Origin: Streptomyces sp. NRRL B-1347
GTDB taxonomy: Bacteria > Actinomycetota > Actinomycetes > Streptomycetales > Streptomycetaceae
Length of the DNA: 64,000 nucleotides
NCBI RefSeq assembly: GCF_000720325.1
Contig: NZ_JOJM01000002.1
Location: forward strand, 124,001 to 188,000
Reading direction: 5' to 3'
This document shows positions 51,364 through 60,149 of the stretch, one piece after another (the stretch's first letter is position 1; every line of letters starts with the position of its first letter). The notes beneath the pieces were generated by a model. That model saw nothing but the letters and a program-made list of their open reading frames with translations, was not told where the DNA came from and did not search any database. The translations under genes were made by a program, and so were the position numbers.

Positions 51364-52735
51364 CCTGTGAAGGGTAAGGCGCTGAACCCGTCAACTAAGC
51401 CTCGATCAACAAAAGTTCAGCCAGATTGAGGTAAGTTCGCTGGCCCACGAGCGCATGCGCGGCTGGTACGGCGGGTATGAAGGTGGGTTACGTTCCGCAC
51501 ACACAGAGAGATCACCGCAGGTCAGAGGTCTCCACCTTTGGGGTGGGTCGTCATCCTTGGGGTGGAGAGTACGGACTTCGGCGGGTTTGGGTGGCGGGGT
51601 GGGGGCGCGTGTGGTAATCGAACGTGCGGGCGGAGGCTTGTCCCGCGACGGGACGGGCGCACGCCTCATCTCCCATCTACCGGGGTACTCCATTCCGGCG
51701 GGCTCGCCGGGAAGGACTTCTCTTGACGTTGTCGGAGAAGGGAGGTTCTAGGCCCACCCGTCCCAGTGCCGCAAATCCGGCGCCGCCTCATCAGAGCCTG
51801 CGAAACCCGCGTCGCCGATCGTTCGGGAAACCTCGTACGGCCATCGTTTCTGGCTGCCCCGAGCTGCTCCTTAGCCGCTCACAACACCCCTGAACGACCG
51901 CCGGGGGTGCCGTCGCAGCCCAGAAGGCGGATGGGCATGGTCGTGATCCACTCCCGCGCCCGCCACTTGCTCCACAGGCCCGGCACCGGCGGTCGCAAGC
52001 TCCCTCAGCAGCTCTCTCCGCACCTGATCCCAGGGCCAGTCGGCGGAAGCTCGAAAGGCTTGCAACTGGATCGCTTCCCGATACGACGGTGACCCCGAAG
52101 ACATCGATGCCCAGTCCTAGTATCAGCTTGAGCATCACACCCGCGCCGTCCGGGACGAACAGACTACCCAAACCGACTGCCCCTCGTCCGCCTCGCCTCT
52201 CGGTCACATCCCAAGGGCCTGAATCACCGCCACGCCTGCCAACTAGCCGGTCCCTCCGCTTCCATCGCCTCTTGACACGCGCTCATTCGCAGGACTCCCC
52301 CACCTGCCCCGGCGAAGGACGCCGCCGCAAGATGATCTCGTTGACCAGGGCGGCGATTCAGCAAAGACGCCTTCCTGTCGGACCAGCATCCGACGCACCG
52401 CCGAGAGGTCGCCCAGCAGAGCACGTACTAGATCAACGCCACCGCAGTGACCGACTCCAAGGGCTGCGCCGGTCACATCGATCGAGCCATCTGCCGCGGC
52501 GTGGAGATACGTGACTCCTCAGCGCCGGCTTCCGCCGCATCCGCTGCCACGACCTCAGGCACTCGCCCGACACCTGCACGGCAACTGCAGCGGGCGTCAC
52601 CTGGTGTCCGCCACAGTCGCCGTCAGCTACTGCAGTCACGGCCCCCCGAAAGCCCCACCAGAGCACACCCGATGGAGCCGCACACTTGCGACAGCACAGA
52701 CCATGGCGGAGAGGGCACTCGGACACCCCACCGAG
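51364..52735. other. long gene-free, partly decayed stretch
   Basis: 1372 bp without an intact gene. 51529-51568 has TCTCCACC/GGTGGAGA arms and TTGGGGTGG twice (51538, 51557; 19 bp apart), a promoter-like patch. 51723-51751 reads TTGACG, 17 nt, TTCTAG. From about 51870 to 52600 short open frames on both strands are broken and lack ribosome sites; one keeps a recombinase motif (see the pseudogene). The region borders the lower-GC immunity gene and looks like debris of an integrated element. Confidence 0.7.
52524..52610 (+). pseudogene. tyrosine recombinase (integrase) relic
   Basis: The plus-strand frame at 52524 reads A-G-F-R-R-I-R-C-H-D-L-R-H-S-P-D-T..., and the HDLRH motif with a preceding basic patch and following AAGV is box II of phage-type integrases. 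A stop codon lies just upstream in frame and no box III tyrosine is found, so only a fragment of some 30 residues survives. Confidence 0.55.
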
Positions 52736-53155
52736 TCAAGCCTCGCAGTCAGCTTTCGCGCGAGCGAGGATGGCAGTGGCCTCACGAACGGCATCGATGA
52801 GCGCGCGCTTCTCCTGGTTGACTTGCGATATATTCCCGCCCGCCAGACCATATGCTCTTTCATAGCTGACCCAGGATTCATAAGCGATTCGCAGTCCCTC
52901 CGAACCGGCTCGACCAACAGCAAACTTCTGGCCAAGCGTCAGAGGGGGTTCGCGATGCCCCATCCACAACTCAATTCGAGCCTTTATGGAAACGAACTCC
53001 GCGACAACCTCAATCACATCGTTGCCGATCATGTTGCTGCCCATCATCTGAACAGCAAGATTGATCGCCGTTGAAGCCGTAGGGCTTCGCAACTCCTCGG
53101 GCGCTTCCCAGTTCGGCAACTGGCCTTTGAGCGACTCCCAACCATCAGCTGCCAC
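52736..53155 (-). CDS. candidate immunity protein of the RHS toxin
   Basis: A 139-residue, mostly helical protein without signal peptide or cysteine motif (one terminal Cys). It begins with GTG 53155, 2 bp after the RHS stop; a perfect AGGAGG is placed 8 nt upstream within the RHS 3' end, so the two are translationally coupled. A longer TTG start at 53197 would overlap the toxin end. Its GC content is visibly lower than the rest of the window, as is that of the toxin tip. I do not recognise a family. Cytoplasmic immunity is inferred from position, as in other polymorphic toxin loci. Confidence 0.8.
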   Translation of the reverse strand: MAADGWESLKGQLPNWEAPEELRSPTASTAINLAVQMMGSNMIGNDVIEVVAEFVSIKARIELWMGHREPPLTLGQKFAVGRAGSEGLRIAYESWVSYERAYGLAGGNISQVNQEKRALIDAVREATAILARAKADCEA

Positions 53156-53157
53156 GA

Positions 53158-56100
53158 CTAGAGCCTCCTCTGCTTGTGGGAAGAACCGAGCAGCCAACCG
53201 GCGATATTCTGAGAGTCATTAGCTGGTACGCCTACTCCACCAGCCTTCAAAATTCTCGCACAATAGGTCACGCAGTTGTTTGTATCGTTGTCGTGCGGAC
53301 CGAGGTTGACGTCCTCCATAGCATACTGAGCCCGCTGCGCATTCCTTGCGTCGGGAAGCGGGACCCTGACAACAATCGTGCCGGGCGAGTGAGACCTGGT
53401 GCGAACACCAGGAACCGAATTCGAGCCCTTCTGCGAACCCGCCTCGGTGTGCATCGTCGTGTCTCCATGCGTTACCGAGATGGACGCGTGTCCCTCGACG
53501 TCATCGAAGTAGACGTCCGCATACCCATCATTGCAGTTGTGAACCAGTACTGGCCTGGCCCCCGCCACCACATAGTACGTATGCAGATCCGCAACCGTAA
53601 GGTTGTGCACCGTCGCCGACTGGGTCCAGCGGGCTACTGCCGTGATCTGTACGTGCGTTCCCGCGCTCGTGCGGAGCCACTGGCCCGAGCTGAGGTTCGT
53701 CGCGTCGATCCACTCGCCGAGTTCCGGGACCCAGAAGGGGTGGCCGTCCGTGGCGGTGACGGAGGCGGTCTTCGTGCCCTTCTTGCCGTCCGTGTCGATC
53801 GTGATCTTGACCAGGCGCTTGGCGCCCTTGCCCTTGATCTCGGCGGTGACCGTCTCGACCTTCGTCTTGCCGGTCTTCGGGTCGGTGGCCAGGACCTTGT
53901 CGCCCACGTCGACGTCTCTGATGGCCTTGGTACTGCCGTCCGCCATCAGGACTCTGGTCGCGGGTGTGAAGCTGTTGCTCACACAGCTCGACTTCTCGGC
54001 CGCGTCCTCCAGTTTGTCGGCCCGTTTGTCCAGGGTGCGCCATTTGCCGACGCTGTCCTTGAGCTGGCCGAGCAGCCCCCAGATCCGTTTGCCGAGGGCG
54101 ACGCCCTTGCGCCAGTTCAACAAGTACTTCTTGGTCAACTGGCCGATCTTGGCGCCGATCGCGCTCGTGACGACGTTGAGGATCGTCGCCCCGCAGGAGC
54201 CGAGGCTCCCCGTGCTGAAGCAGTCGAGCGCGTCGGTGATGCCCAGCTCGTCCTGGATGATCTTGCCGAGTTCCTTGGCGGCCAGGACGGCGCGGCTCTG
54301 CTGGATGTCGGCCCGGGTGCGGGCGACGATGGCCTTCCGCTGCGCCGGGGTCTTGTCGAGCTGGTAGTACCGGTAGTAGGTCTTGGTGGGCTTGACCTCC
54401 CAGCCACCGTTGTCCTTCAGCCGGCACGTGACGCCCGCGTAGATGCAGTCGTCGGGCTTCTCGCCGGTCGGGTCGGACAGCGTCACCGGGCTGTTGTTGG
54501 CGTACGCGTAGCCGTTGATCTGCTGCGGATCGGTGAAGTCGATCAGCGGGTCGGCAGAGACGAAGCGGCCGTTCTCCGGCTCGTACTCCCGCGCGCCGAT
54601 GTGCGTCAGGCCCGTCGTCGCGTCGACCGACTTGCCCAGGAAGCCCTTGTCGTCCACCCACGGCTCGACCGACCCGGTGTCCCGTGCGTTGCCGAACGGA
54701 TCCATGCGGCGCCGCGTGACCTGGCCCGACGCCGCGTCGACGGCCGCAAGCGAGGTGCTGTGGTGGTCGCCCGCCAGGAACTGCACGCCGTTCGGCGTGC
54801 GCATCGCCACGGTCCGGCCGCCGAACCCGTAGTAGCGGGTCGCCTCCACCTTGCGCGTGGCGGTGTTCAGGCTCAGCTCCATGCCCGGCAGGTACAGCGT
54901 CTGCTCGCCGGGCTCCTTGCGCAGCAGCCGGTTGCCTCCGGCGTCGTACGAGAAGGCCGTGGCCTCCGTGTCCGGCTTCGCCGACTTCGTGAGCTTGCCT
55001 TCGGCGTTCCAGCTCAGATCCTGCGTCGTGCCGTTCAGGACACGCTGGCGGGTGTTGCCCGCCGCGTCGTAGGCGAAGGTGTCCTGCGCCTTGATCGCGG
55101 GGCCCCTGCTGCTGGCGGGGGTGTCCGTCACGACCTTGGTGAGGGTGTGCGGGCCGCCGTTGCCGTCCGCGTCCTTGCCGTAGGTGTACGTCCGCGTCAC
55201 GTCCGGCTTGCCGCTCACGCCGTACAGGACCTGCTTGCTCCGGTTGCCGGAGGCGTCGTAGTCGAAGTCCTGCCAGTAGGCTCCCGGACCGCCGAGCGTC
55301 GTCGCGCTCGGATCGCTCGCGCACGCCTTGTCCTGCTTGCCGGAACCCGCCGCGCCGTCGGAGGAGTTGGACGTCGCCCAGGCGGCCTTCAGGCGCCGCT
55401 GCCAGTCGTAGCGGAAGCACTGGACGTCCGCCTGGCCGCCCTGGGGCGTGTCGGCGATCGAGGTGACGTTGCCGGACGCGTCGTACGTGTAGTCGGCGTC
55501 GTACGTCACCGCGTCCACGCCCGAGACGTCCACGCTGGAGTTCTTCAGACGGTCGGTGCCGCGCTCGTACTCGTAGGTCAGCCAGGTCTTCTTGCCGTCC
55601 GAGCCGCCGACCGTGCCCAGTTCCAGCTGCTGGAGCTGGGAGGTCGGGGCGTACGACGCCTGCCCGACGTACGCCCCCTGGCGCTTGCCGTCCAGGGTGG
55701 ACAGCAGCTGCGTCGGACGCTGCAGGGCGTCGTACGTGTAGGTGAGCGTCTCGGAGCCGAGGCCGCCCGCGGCGGGGATGCTCTGCGACTGGACCGTGCC
55801 GTCCGGGTTGTACTGGGTCCCGAACTCGTAGGTCCCCGCGAGTTCGGAAGCCGTGTCACCGCCCAGGTTCACCTTGGTCAGCGTCGGCTGGTACAGCTCG
55901 TCCAGCTGGACGTTGAGCGTGGAGGTCTGGACCTTGCCGTTCTCGTACTTGTACGTGCCGTACGTCTGGCCCTTGGCGACGTGGTCGTAGGTGGTCGCGG
56001 TCAGCTGGGTGCCCTTGTCGGGCTCGCCCTCCCACGTCGACGCCGGGCGGCCCAGTTCGTCGTACTTGGTGGACGTCGACTTGCCGCGCATGTCCGTGGT

Positions 56101-59100
56101 GGACACCAGGCGGTCCAGGGAGTCGTACGTGTAGGTGGACTTGCCGGTGTCCGGGTCGGTGGCCGACGTCTTGCGGCCGCGCTGGTCGTATCCGTACGAC
56201 CAGGTGTTGCCCGCCGAGTCCTCGACCGACTTGAGCTGTCCGGCAGGGGTGTACGTGTACGACGTGGCCTCGTAGTCCGCGGACGTGCCCGTCGGGGCGG
56301 GCTTGTCGCCCTTGTAGCGGCGGATCTCGGTCGTCCGGCCGCGGCCGTCCGTGAGCGTCGTCGTGGGCGCCGTGCCGGACGGGGGGTCGACGTGGACGCG
56401 GTCGCCGTCGTAGGCGTACGTGGTGCGCCACTTCTCCTCGTCGGCGACCTTGAAGATCTCGGCCGTCTTGCGGCCCGCGCCGTCGTACCGCGTGGTGGTT
56501 TGGCCGTCCACCTCGCCGCCGGGCTTGAAGATCGTGGCCGTGGGGGCACCGGTGGTGTAGTAGTCCGAAGCCGTCTCGATGACGTTGCCGAGACCGTCGC
56601 GGTGCGTGTCGGCGACGATACGGCCGCCGTTCGGTCCCTCGGACTGCTGCTGGCGGGGCCGCAGCAAGCCGTCGTAGATCGTGTACTCGGTGCCGTAGGA
56701 CGTGCCGTTGTTCTCGATCCGCTCCGTCTTGACCGCTGTCGACGCGGTCTTGCGGATCAGATAGCTGTACTTGATCGACGGAGTGAAGTCCTTGTCCCGG
56801 GACCGGTCGGGCAGCCAGACCGAGGTGAGCCGGCCCAGCGCGTCGTAGCCGAGGTCGCTGCGCTTGCCGTTCATGTCGATCTGCGCGGCGGGAACGCCCC
56901 ACGAGCGCACGTACTCCGTGGACACCTGCCAGCCGAGCGGATTCGTCTCCGTCTGCTTGGTGGTCAGGCCGTCGGTCTCGGTGTACGCGAACTTCGTCTC
57001 GATGCCCTTGGCGTCCTTGGCCTTCAGCGGACGACCGAACCTGTCGAAGTCCGCGGGCGTGGCCTCGGACACCGTCTGGTAGGTGGGCGTGGTGCCGTCG
57101 TGCTTGGAAAGGCGCTGCACCTTCGTGGCATCGCCCTTGGTCGGAGCCTCGCCCAGGCCCTTGCCGTCGTAGAAGGTGAGCTCGTCCGAGATGACCTGGG
57201 TCTTGCGGTCCGGCTTGGCGTCACACGTGACGGCGACCTTCTCGGCGCGGGAGACCAGGTCGTAGATGTTCTTGGCCTTGTTGTCCGCGAATTCCGTCCG
57301 GGCGCACTGGTTGTCGCCGCTGTCGCCGATCTTTCCGTAGTCGTCGGTCTCGACCGCGCGGCCGGTGGCCGCGTCGTAGCGCGTGGTCGCGGCCACCTCC
57401 TGCCACTTGTTGTCCGGCAGGGCGGTGTACGTCCGCGTGGTCTGCGGGCGTACGTAGTAGGCCTTGCGGGTGCCCCAGTCCTTCACCCGGGTCGCGGTGG
57501 CCCTGCTCCACGTCGTGCTGATGCTCTTCGAGACGATCTTGTCGGTCGCGAATCCGCCGTCGTAGGTGATCGTCTCCAGCTCCTGGCCGGAGAGCTCCTC
57601 TTCGTCGGCGTGCTTCGTGCCCGTCGAGTCCGTGACCTCACCGCCGAGGCCCCGCAGGAAGACGTGCTCGGTGCGCTGATTGGCGGAGCTGACGGTGCCG
57701 TCGGACTTGGTCACCCGGACCTTGCCGTAGCCGCGCCAGTCGCTGTGCGTGCGGTACTCGCTCTTGGTGATGCCGTCGGCGCGGGCCTTCTTCCAGCCCG
57801 CGTCGCCCTGGTAGTCGTATTCGCTGACGTTGTCCGGCGTGTCCGCCGTCACGTCGTCCTCGACCACGCGCTCGACCAGGTACTTGTGGAACCAGTCGGT
57901 GATCGGATCCTCCGCGCCCGGCGGATTCCACTTCACCGGGTAGCACGCCTTCTTGGGGCTGTCCGCGTCGGGCAGCGAGGACGCCTTGCACTCGGCCTCG
58001 CGGTAGAGGATGTCCAGCTGACCGCCGGAGCCGTTGTCGACTCCCGAGATGCGGAAGCGGTTCATCGCCTGGATGTTGTCGCCGGGCTTGTCGACGCGGT
58101 TGGGCAGCTGCTGGCCGAGGAGTTCGACGGCAGGGGTCTCGGCCGTCCCGGAGCCGGCGTGGCCGGTCTGCTTGATGGTGTTGAGCCACAGCGACTTCGA
58201 GCTGTCGCCGTTGTCGGTGAAGAGGTGGCCGAGGGTCCAGGAGTCGACGTCCGCGTAGCCGTCGCCGTAGCGGATCTGCGTCGTGACCTTGCTGAGCTTC
58301 TTGCGGGTCCAGAACGTCGGGCTGTTCTGGCCCTTGCACTTGGTGTCGGCCTTGCAGTTGAGGTCCCAGGGCACGTCCGGCCAGCGGCCTGCCGTCGCGT
58401 CCGTGAGGTCGCCGGGCTGGCAGTCGGCCGCCGCGGCCAGGCAGCGCTCGTCGGTGTCGAACACCATGCGGCCTGCGGCCGGGGTGCTGTAGACCTTGCC
58501 GTCGCGCTGGCCGTAGTCGATGCGCTTGAGGTACCCGCCGCGCGTGTACGCCTTGCCGTTCTCGTCGGTCTTCAGGCCCTGCGTGTAGTAGTTGGTCTCC
58601 TTGCCGTAGAAGTACGACATGGCGTTGTCGTGCGGGTCGACGACGTAGTCGAGGTTCCACCGCCAGGCCTGCTTGCAGTGGGCGTTGGCAAGGGTCGCGT
58701 CGTAGCAGGGCTCGCCCGAGTCGTCGCCGTAGACGGGAACCGTCCAGGTGGAGCCGGTCTGCTCCTTGCCCGAGGTGTAGCCGGGCAGGTTGTCCAGACC
58801 GAAGTAGTACTGGGTGCCGTCGGTCGTGGTGACGCGCCAGTGCTCGCCGTTGTCGTCGCCGTTGCTGGCCCCGGTCAGCTTCTCGACCTTGCTGTTGTCG
58901 TCACCGCTGATCCGCCACTCGCCGGATTCGTCGTCCTTGATCAGCTCACCGGAGCTGCCGCCGGCCAGCTGAATGGTGGCGTTGTCGTACGCCCAGCACT
59001 GGTCGCCGTTGGTCTTGCTCTGGCCGTCGTCGGCACACGGCTTGTACCGCCGCTCGATGAAGCCCGGTTCGTAGCCGAAGCCTTGCCCGATCCAGGAGCC

Positions 59101-60051
59101 CTGGTTGTTGGTTGCGGCGGTCTGGCCGTCGACGGACTGGGAGTTGTAGCCGAGGGTGACACCCGGCACGAGCCCGCCCGGCGCGGGCGGCGTACGCAGC
59201 GGATACGACCAGTTGAACGCGCCGGAGGAGTTGGAGACGCTCCACTCCGCGGAGGGCGCGAGCGGGGTCGAGCCGAAGCTGCCCTGGTCGCCCGAGGCCC
59301 CGGCGGTCGCCGCGAGGACGGTGGGGGCGGACCGGGCTCCCCGCGCGGTGACGGGCACGTCCGCGCTCAGGGTCTTGGCCGCCGTGTCGTTGGCCGTCGG
59401 CAGCTCGCGCGGGGTGGCGCAGCCGCGCTTCTGCGGTGTGGTCAGGGCGCACTGCGGCAGCCGCACCAGGCGGAGGCGGGATCCGTATCCGGCGCCGTAG
59501 GCCTCGGCGAACCCCGAGTAGTCGAGGGTGACGCGAACGGCCTCCGGTCCGGCTGCCCGGCCCGCACGCGCAGCTTTGCCCGCGTCGGCGACGGTGAGCA
59601 GGACGCCGTCGACGCCCGCTGCCTTCGTCCTCTTCCGCCCGACCACGTCGACCTTGACGGCGTCCGGCGTGTCCGGTCTGGATCTCGTGCGTTGCTTGGG
59701 CGGGCCGATCTCCAGCGGCAGGCCTTCCGCCTTGGCCGTACGGCCTGCGGAGCCGAGCGACACCGCGTCGCTCCCGGGCTTCGGCCAGTCGACCGCGGCC
59801 GCCCGGTCCACCCGCGCCTTCTCGGCCGGGTTGGCCCTGCGCCGCTCGCCCTTGAGGCTCGTACCGGACACCGGCTTGCCCAGGTCCTGGACTTCCGGCC
59901 GGGTCCGGCCCTTGTCGTCGGCCGCCGCGTCCGGGGCGTACTGCGGAAGCAGCCCCACGGCCAGTGAGACGCCGAGGGCGAGGATGACCTGGCGGCGTGC
60001 GCCGGGGTGCGCGGACCAGGAGGGCAGGCGGAACCATTTCGACGTAGGCAT
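53158..60051 (-). CDS. secreted RHS-repeat polymorphic toxin with HINT domain
   Basis: A 2297-residue exported protein. Sec signal peptide at residues 15-43 (VILALGVSLAVGLLPQ), an N-terminal shell region with a SpvB/TcaC-like start (WSYPLRTPPAPGG, VTLGYNSQSVDGQ), many YD/RHS repeats (YDALGRLTSVW, YDQRGRKTSA, YDSLDRLVS, YDELGRPAS), the RHS core (ENGRFVSADPLIDFTDPQ...NSPVTLSDPTGEK, about 1860-1895), then a helical linker, a HINT domain (Cys2023 to His-Asn-Cys2173, with TDGHPFWVPELGEW as the block B region), and a 124-residue tip. RHS shells encapsulate a toxin; HINT self-cleavage would release it. Start ATG 60051 with CGGAG upstream. Confidence 0.93.
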   Translation of the reverse strand: MPTSKWFRLPSWSAHPGARRQVILALGVSLAVGLLPQYAPDAAADDKGRTRPEVQDLGKPVSGTSLKGERRRANPAEKARVDRAAAVDWPKPGSDAVSLGSAGRTAKAEGLPLEIGPPKQRTRSRPDTPDAVKVDVVGRKRTKAAGVDGVLLTVADAGKAARAGRAAGPEAVRVTLDYSGFAEAYGAGYGSRLRLVRLPQCALTTPQKRGCATPRELPTANDTAAKTLSADVPVTARGARSAPTVLAATAGASGDQGSFGSTPLAPSAEWSVSNSSGAFNWSYPLRTPPAPGGLVPGVTLGYNSQSVDGQTAATNNQGSWIGQGFGYEPGFIERRYKPCADDGQSKTNGDQCWAYDNATIQLAGGSSGELIKDDESGEWRISGDDNSKVEKLTGASNGDDNGEHWRVTTTDGTQYYFGLDNLPGYTSGKEQTGSTWTVPVYGDDSGEPCYDATLANAHCKQAWRWNLDYVVDPHDNAMSYFYGKETNYYTQGLKTDENGKAYTRGGYLKRIDYGQRDGKVYSTPAAGRMVFDTDERCLAAAADCQPGDLTDATAGRWPDVPWDLNCKADTKCKGQNSPTFWTRKKLSKVTTQIRYGDGYADVDSWTLGHLFTDNGDSSKSLWLNTIKQTGHAGSGTAETPAVELLGQQLPNRVDKPGDNIQAMNRFRISGVDNGSGGQLDILYREAECKASSLPDADSPKKACYPVKWNPPGAEDPITDWFHKYLVERVVEDDVTADTPDNVSEYDYQGDAGWKKARADGITKSEYRTHSDWRGYGKVRVTKSDGTVSSANQRTEHVFLRGLGGEVTDSTGTKHADEEELSGQELETITYDGGFATDKIVSKSISTTWSRATATRVKDWGTRKAYYVRPQTTRTYTALPDNKWQEVAATTRYDAATGRAVETDDYGKIGDSGDNQCARTEFADNKAKNIYDLVSRAEKVAVTCDAKPDRKTQVISDELTFYDGKGLGEAPTKGDATKVQRLSKHDGTTPTYQTVSEATPADFDRFGRPLKAKDAKGIETKFAYTETDGLTTKQTETNPLGWQVSTEYVRSWGVPAAQIDMNGKRSDLGYDALGRLTSVWLPDRSRDKDFTPSIKYSYLIRKTASTAVKTERIENNGTSYGTEYTIYDGLLRPRQQQSEGPNGGRIVADTHRDGLGNVIETASDYYTTGAPTATIFKPGGEVDGQTTTRYDGAGRKTAEIFKVADEEKWRTTYAYDGDRVHVDPPSGTAPTTTLTDGRGRTTEIRRYKGDKPAPTGTSADYEATSYTYTPAGQLKSVEDSAGNTWSYGYDQRGRKTSATDPDTGKSTYTYDSLDRLVSTTDMRGKSTSTKYDELGRPASTWEGEPDKGTQLTATTYDHVAKGQTYGTYKYENGKVQTSTLNVQLDELYQPTLTKVNLGGDTASELAGTYEFGTQYNPDGTVQSQSIPAAGGLGSETLTYTYDALQRPTQLLSTLDGKRQGAYVGQASYAPTSQLQQLELGTVGGSDGKKTWLTYEYERGTDRLKNSSVDVSGVDAVTYDADYTYDASGNVTSIADTPQGGQADVQCFRYDWQRRLKAAWATSNSSDGAAGSGKQDKACASDPSATTLGGPGAYWQDFDYDASGNRSKQVLYGVSGKPDVTRTYTYGKDADGNGGPHTLTKVVTDTPASSRGPAIKAQDTFAYDAAGNTRQRVLNGTTQDLSWNAEGKLTKSAKPDTEATAFSYDAGGNRLLRKEPGEQTLYLPGMELSLNTATRKVEATRYYGFGGRTVAMRTPNGVQFLAGDHHSTSLAAVDAASGQVTRRRMDPFGNARDTGSVEPWVDDKGFLGKSVDATTGLTHIGAREYEPENGRFVSADPLIDFTDPQQINGYAYANNSPVTLSDPTGEKPDDCIYAGVTCRLKDNGGWEVKPTKTYYRYYQLDKTPAQRKAIVARTRADIQQSRAVLAAKELGKIIQDELGITDALDCFSTGSLGSCGATILNVVTSAIGAKIGQLTKKYLLNWRKGVALGKRIWGLLGQLKDSVGKWRTLDKRADKLEDAAEKSSCVSNSFTPATRVLMADGSTKAIRDVDVGDKVLATDPKTGKTKVETVTAEIKGKGAKRLVKITIDTDGKKGTKTASVTATDGHPFWVPELGEWIDATNLSSGQWLRTSAGTHVQITAVARWTQSATVHNLTVADLHTYYVVAGARPVLVHNCNDGYADVYFDDVEGHASISVTHGDTTMHTEAGSQKGSNSVPGVRTRSHSPGTIVVRVPLPDARNAQRAQYAMEDVNLGPHDNDTNNCVTYCARILKAGGVGVPANDSQNIAGWLLGSSHKQRRL

Positions 60052-60149
60052 GACATATCTCCGAGAAGTGTGAGAAGAGCTGTGTCCGCGGGGCCGTGGG
60101 GCGGGCGGGGCGCCCCTGCCGTGGAGCCGCCCCGCCCGCCTGCCCGCGC

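Noticed and set aside
51406..51693. Small minus-strand ORF of 95 codons downstream of the amidohydrolase
   Set aside because: No ribosome site, Pro/Arg-rich low-complexity product, and overlaps promoter-like repeats.
53176..59967. A 2263-codon open frame on the plus strand across the RHS gene
   Set aside because: It is the mirror of the RHS coding strand; in GC-rich DNA the antisense frame is often stop-free. Its product is Arg/Val/Leu/Gly-biased with no domain and no ribosome site.
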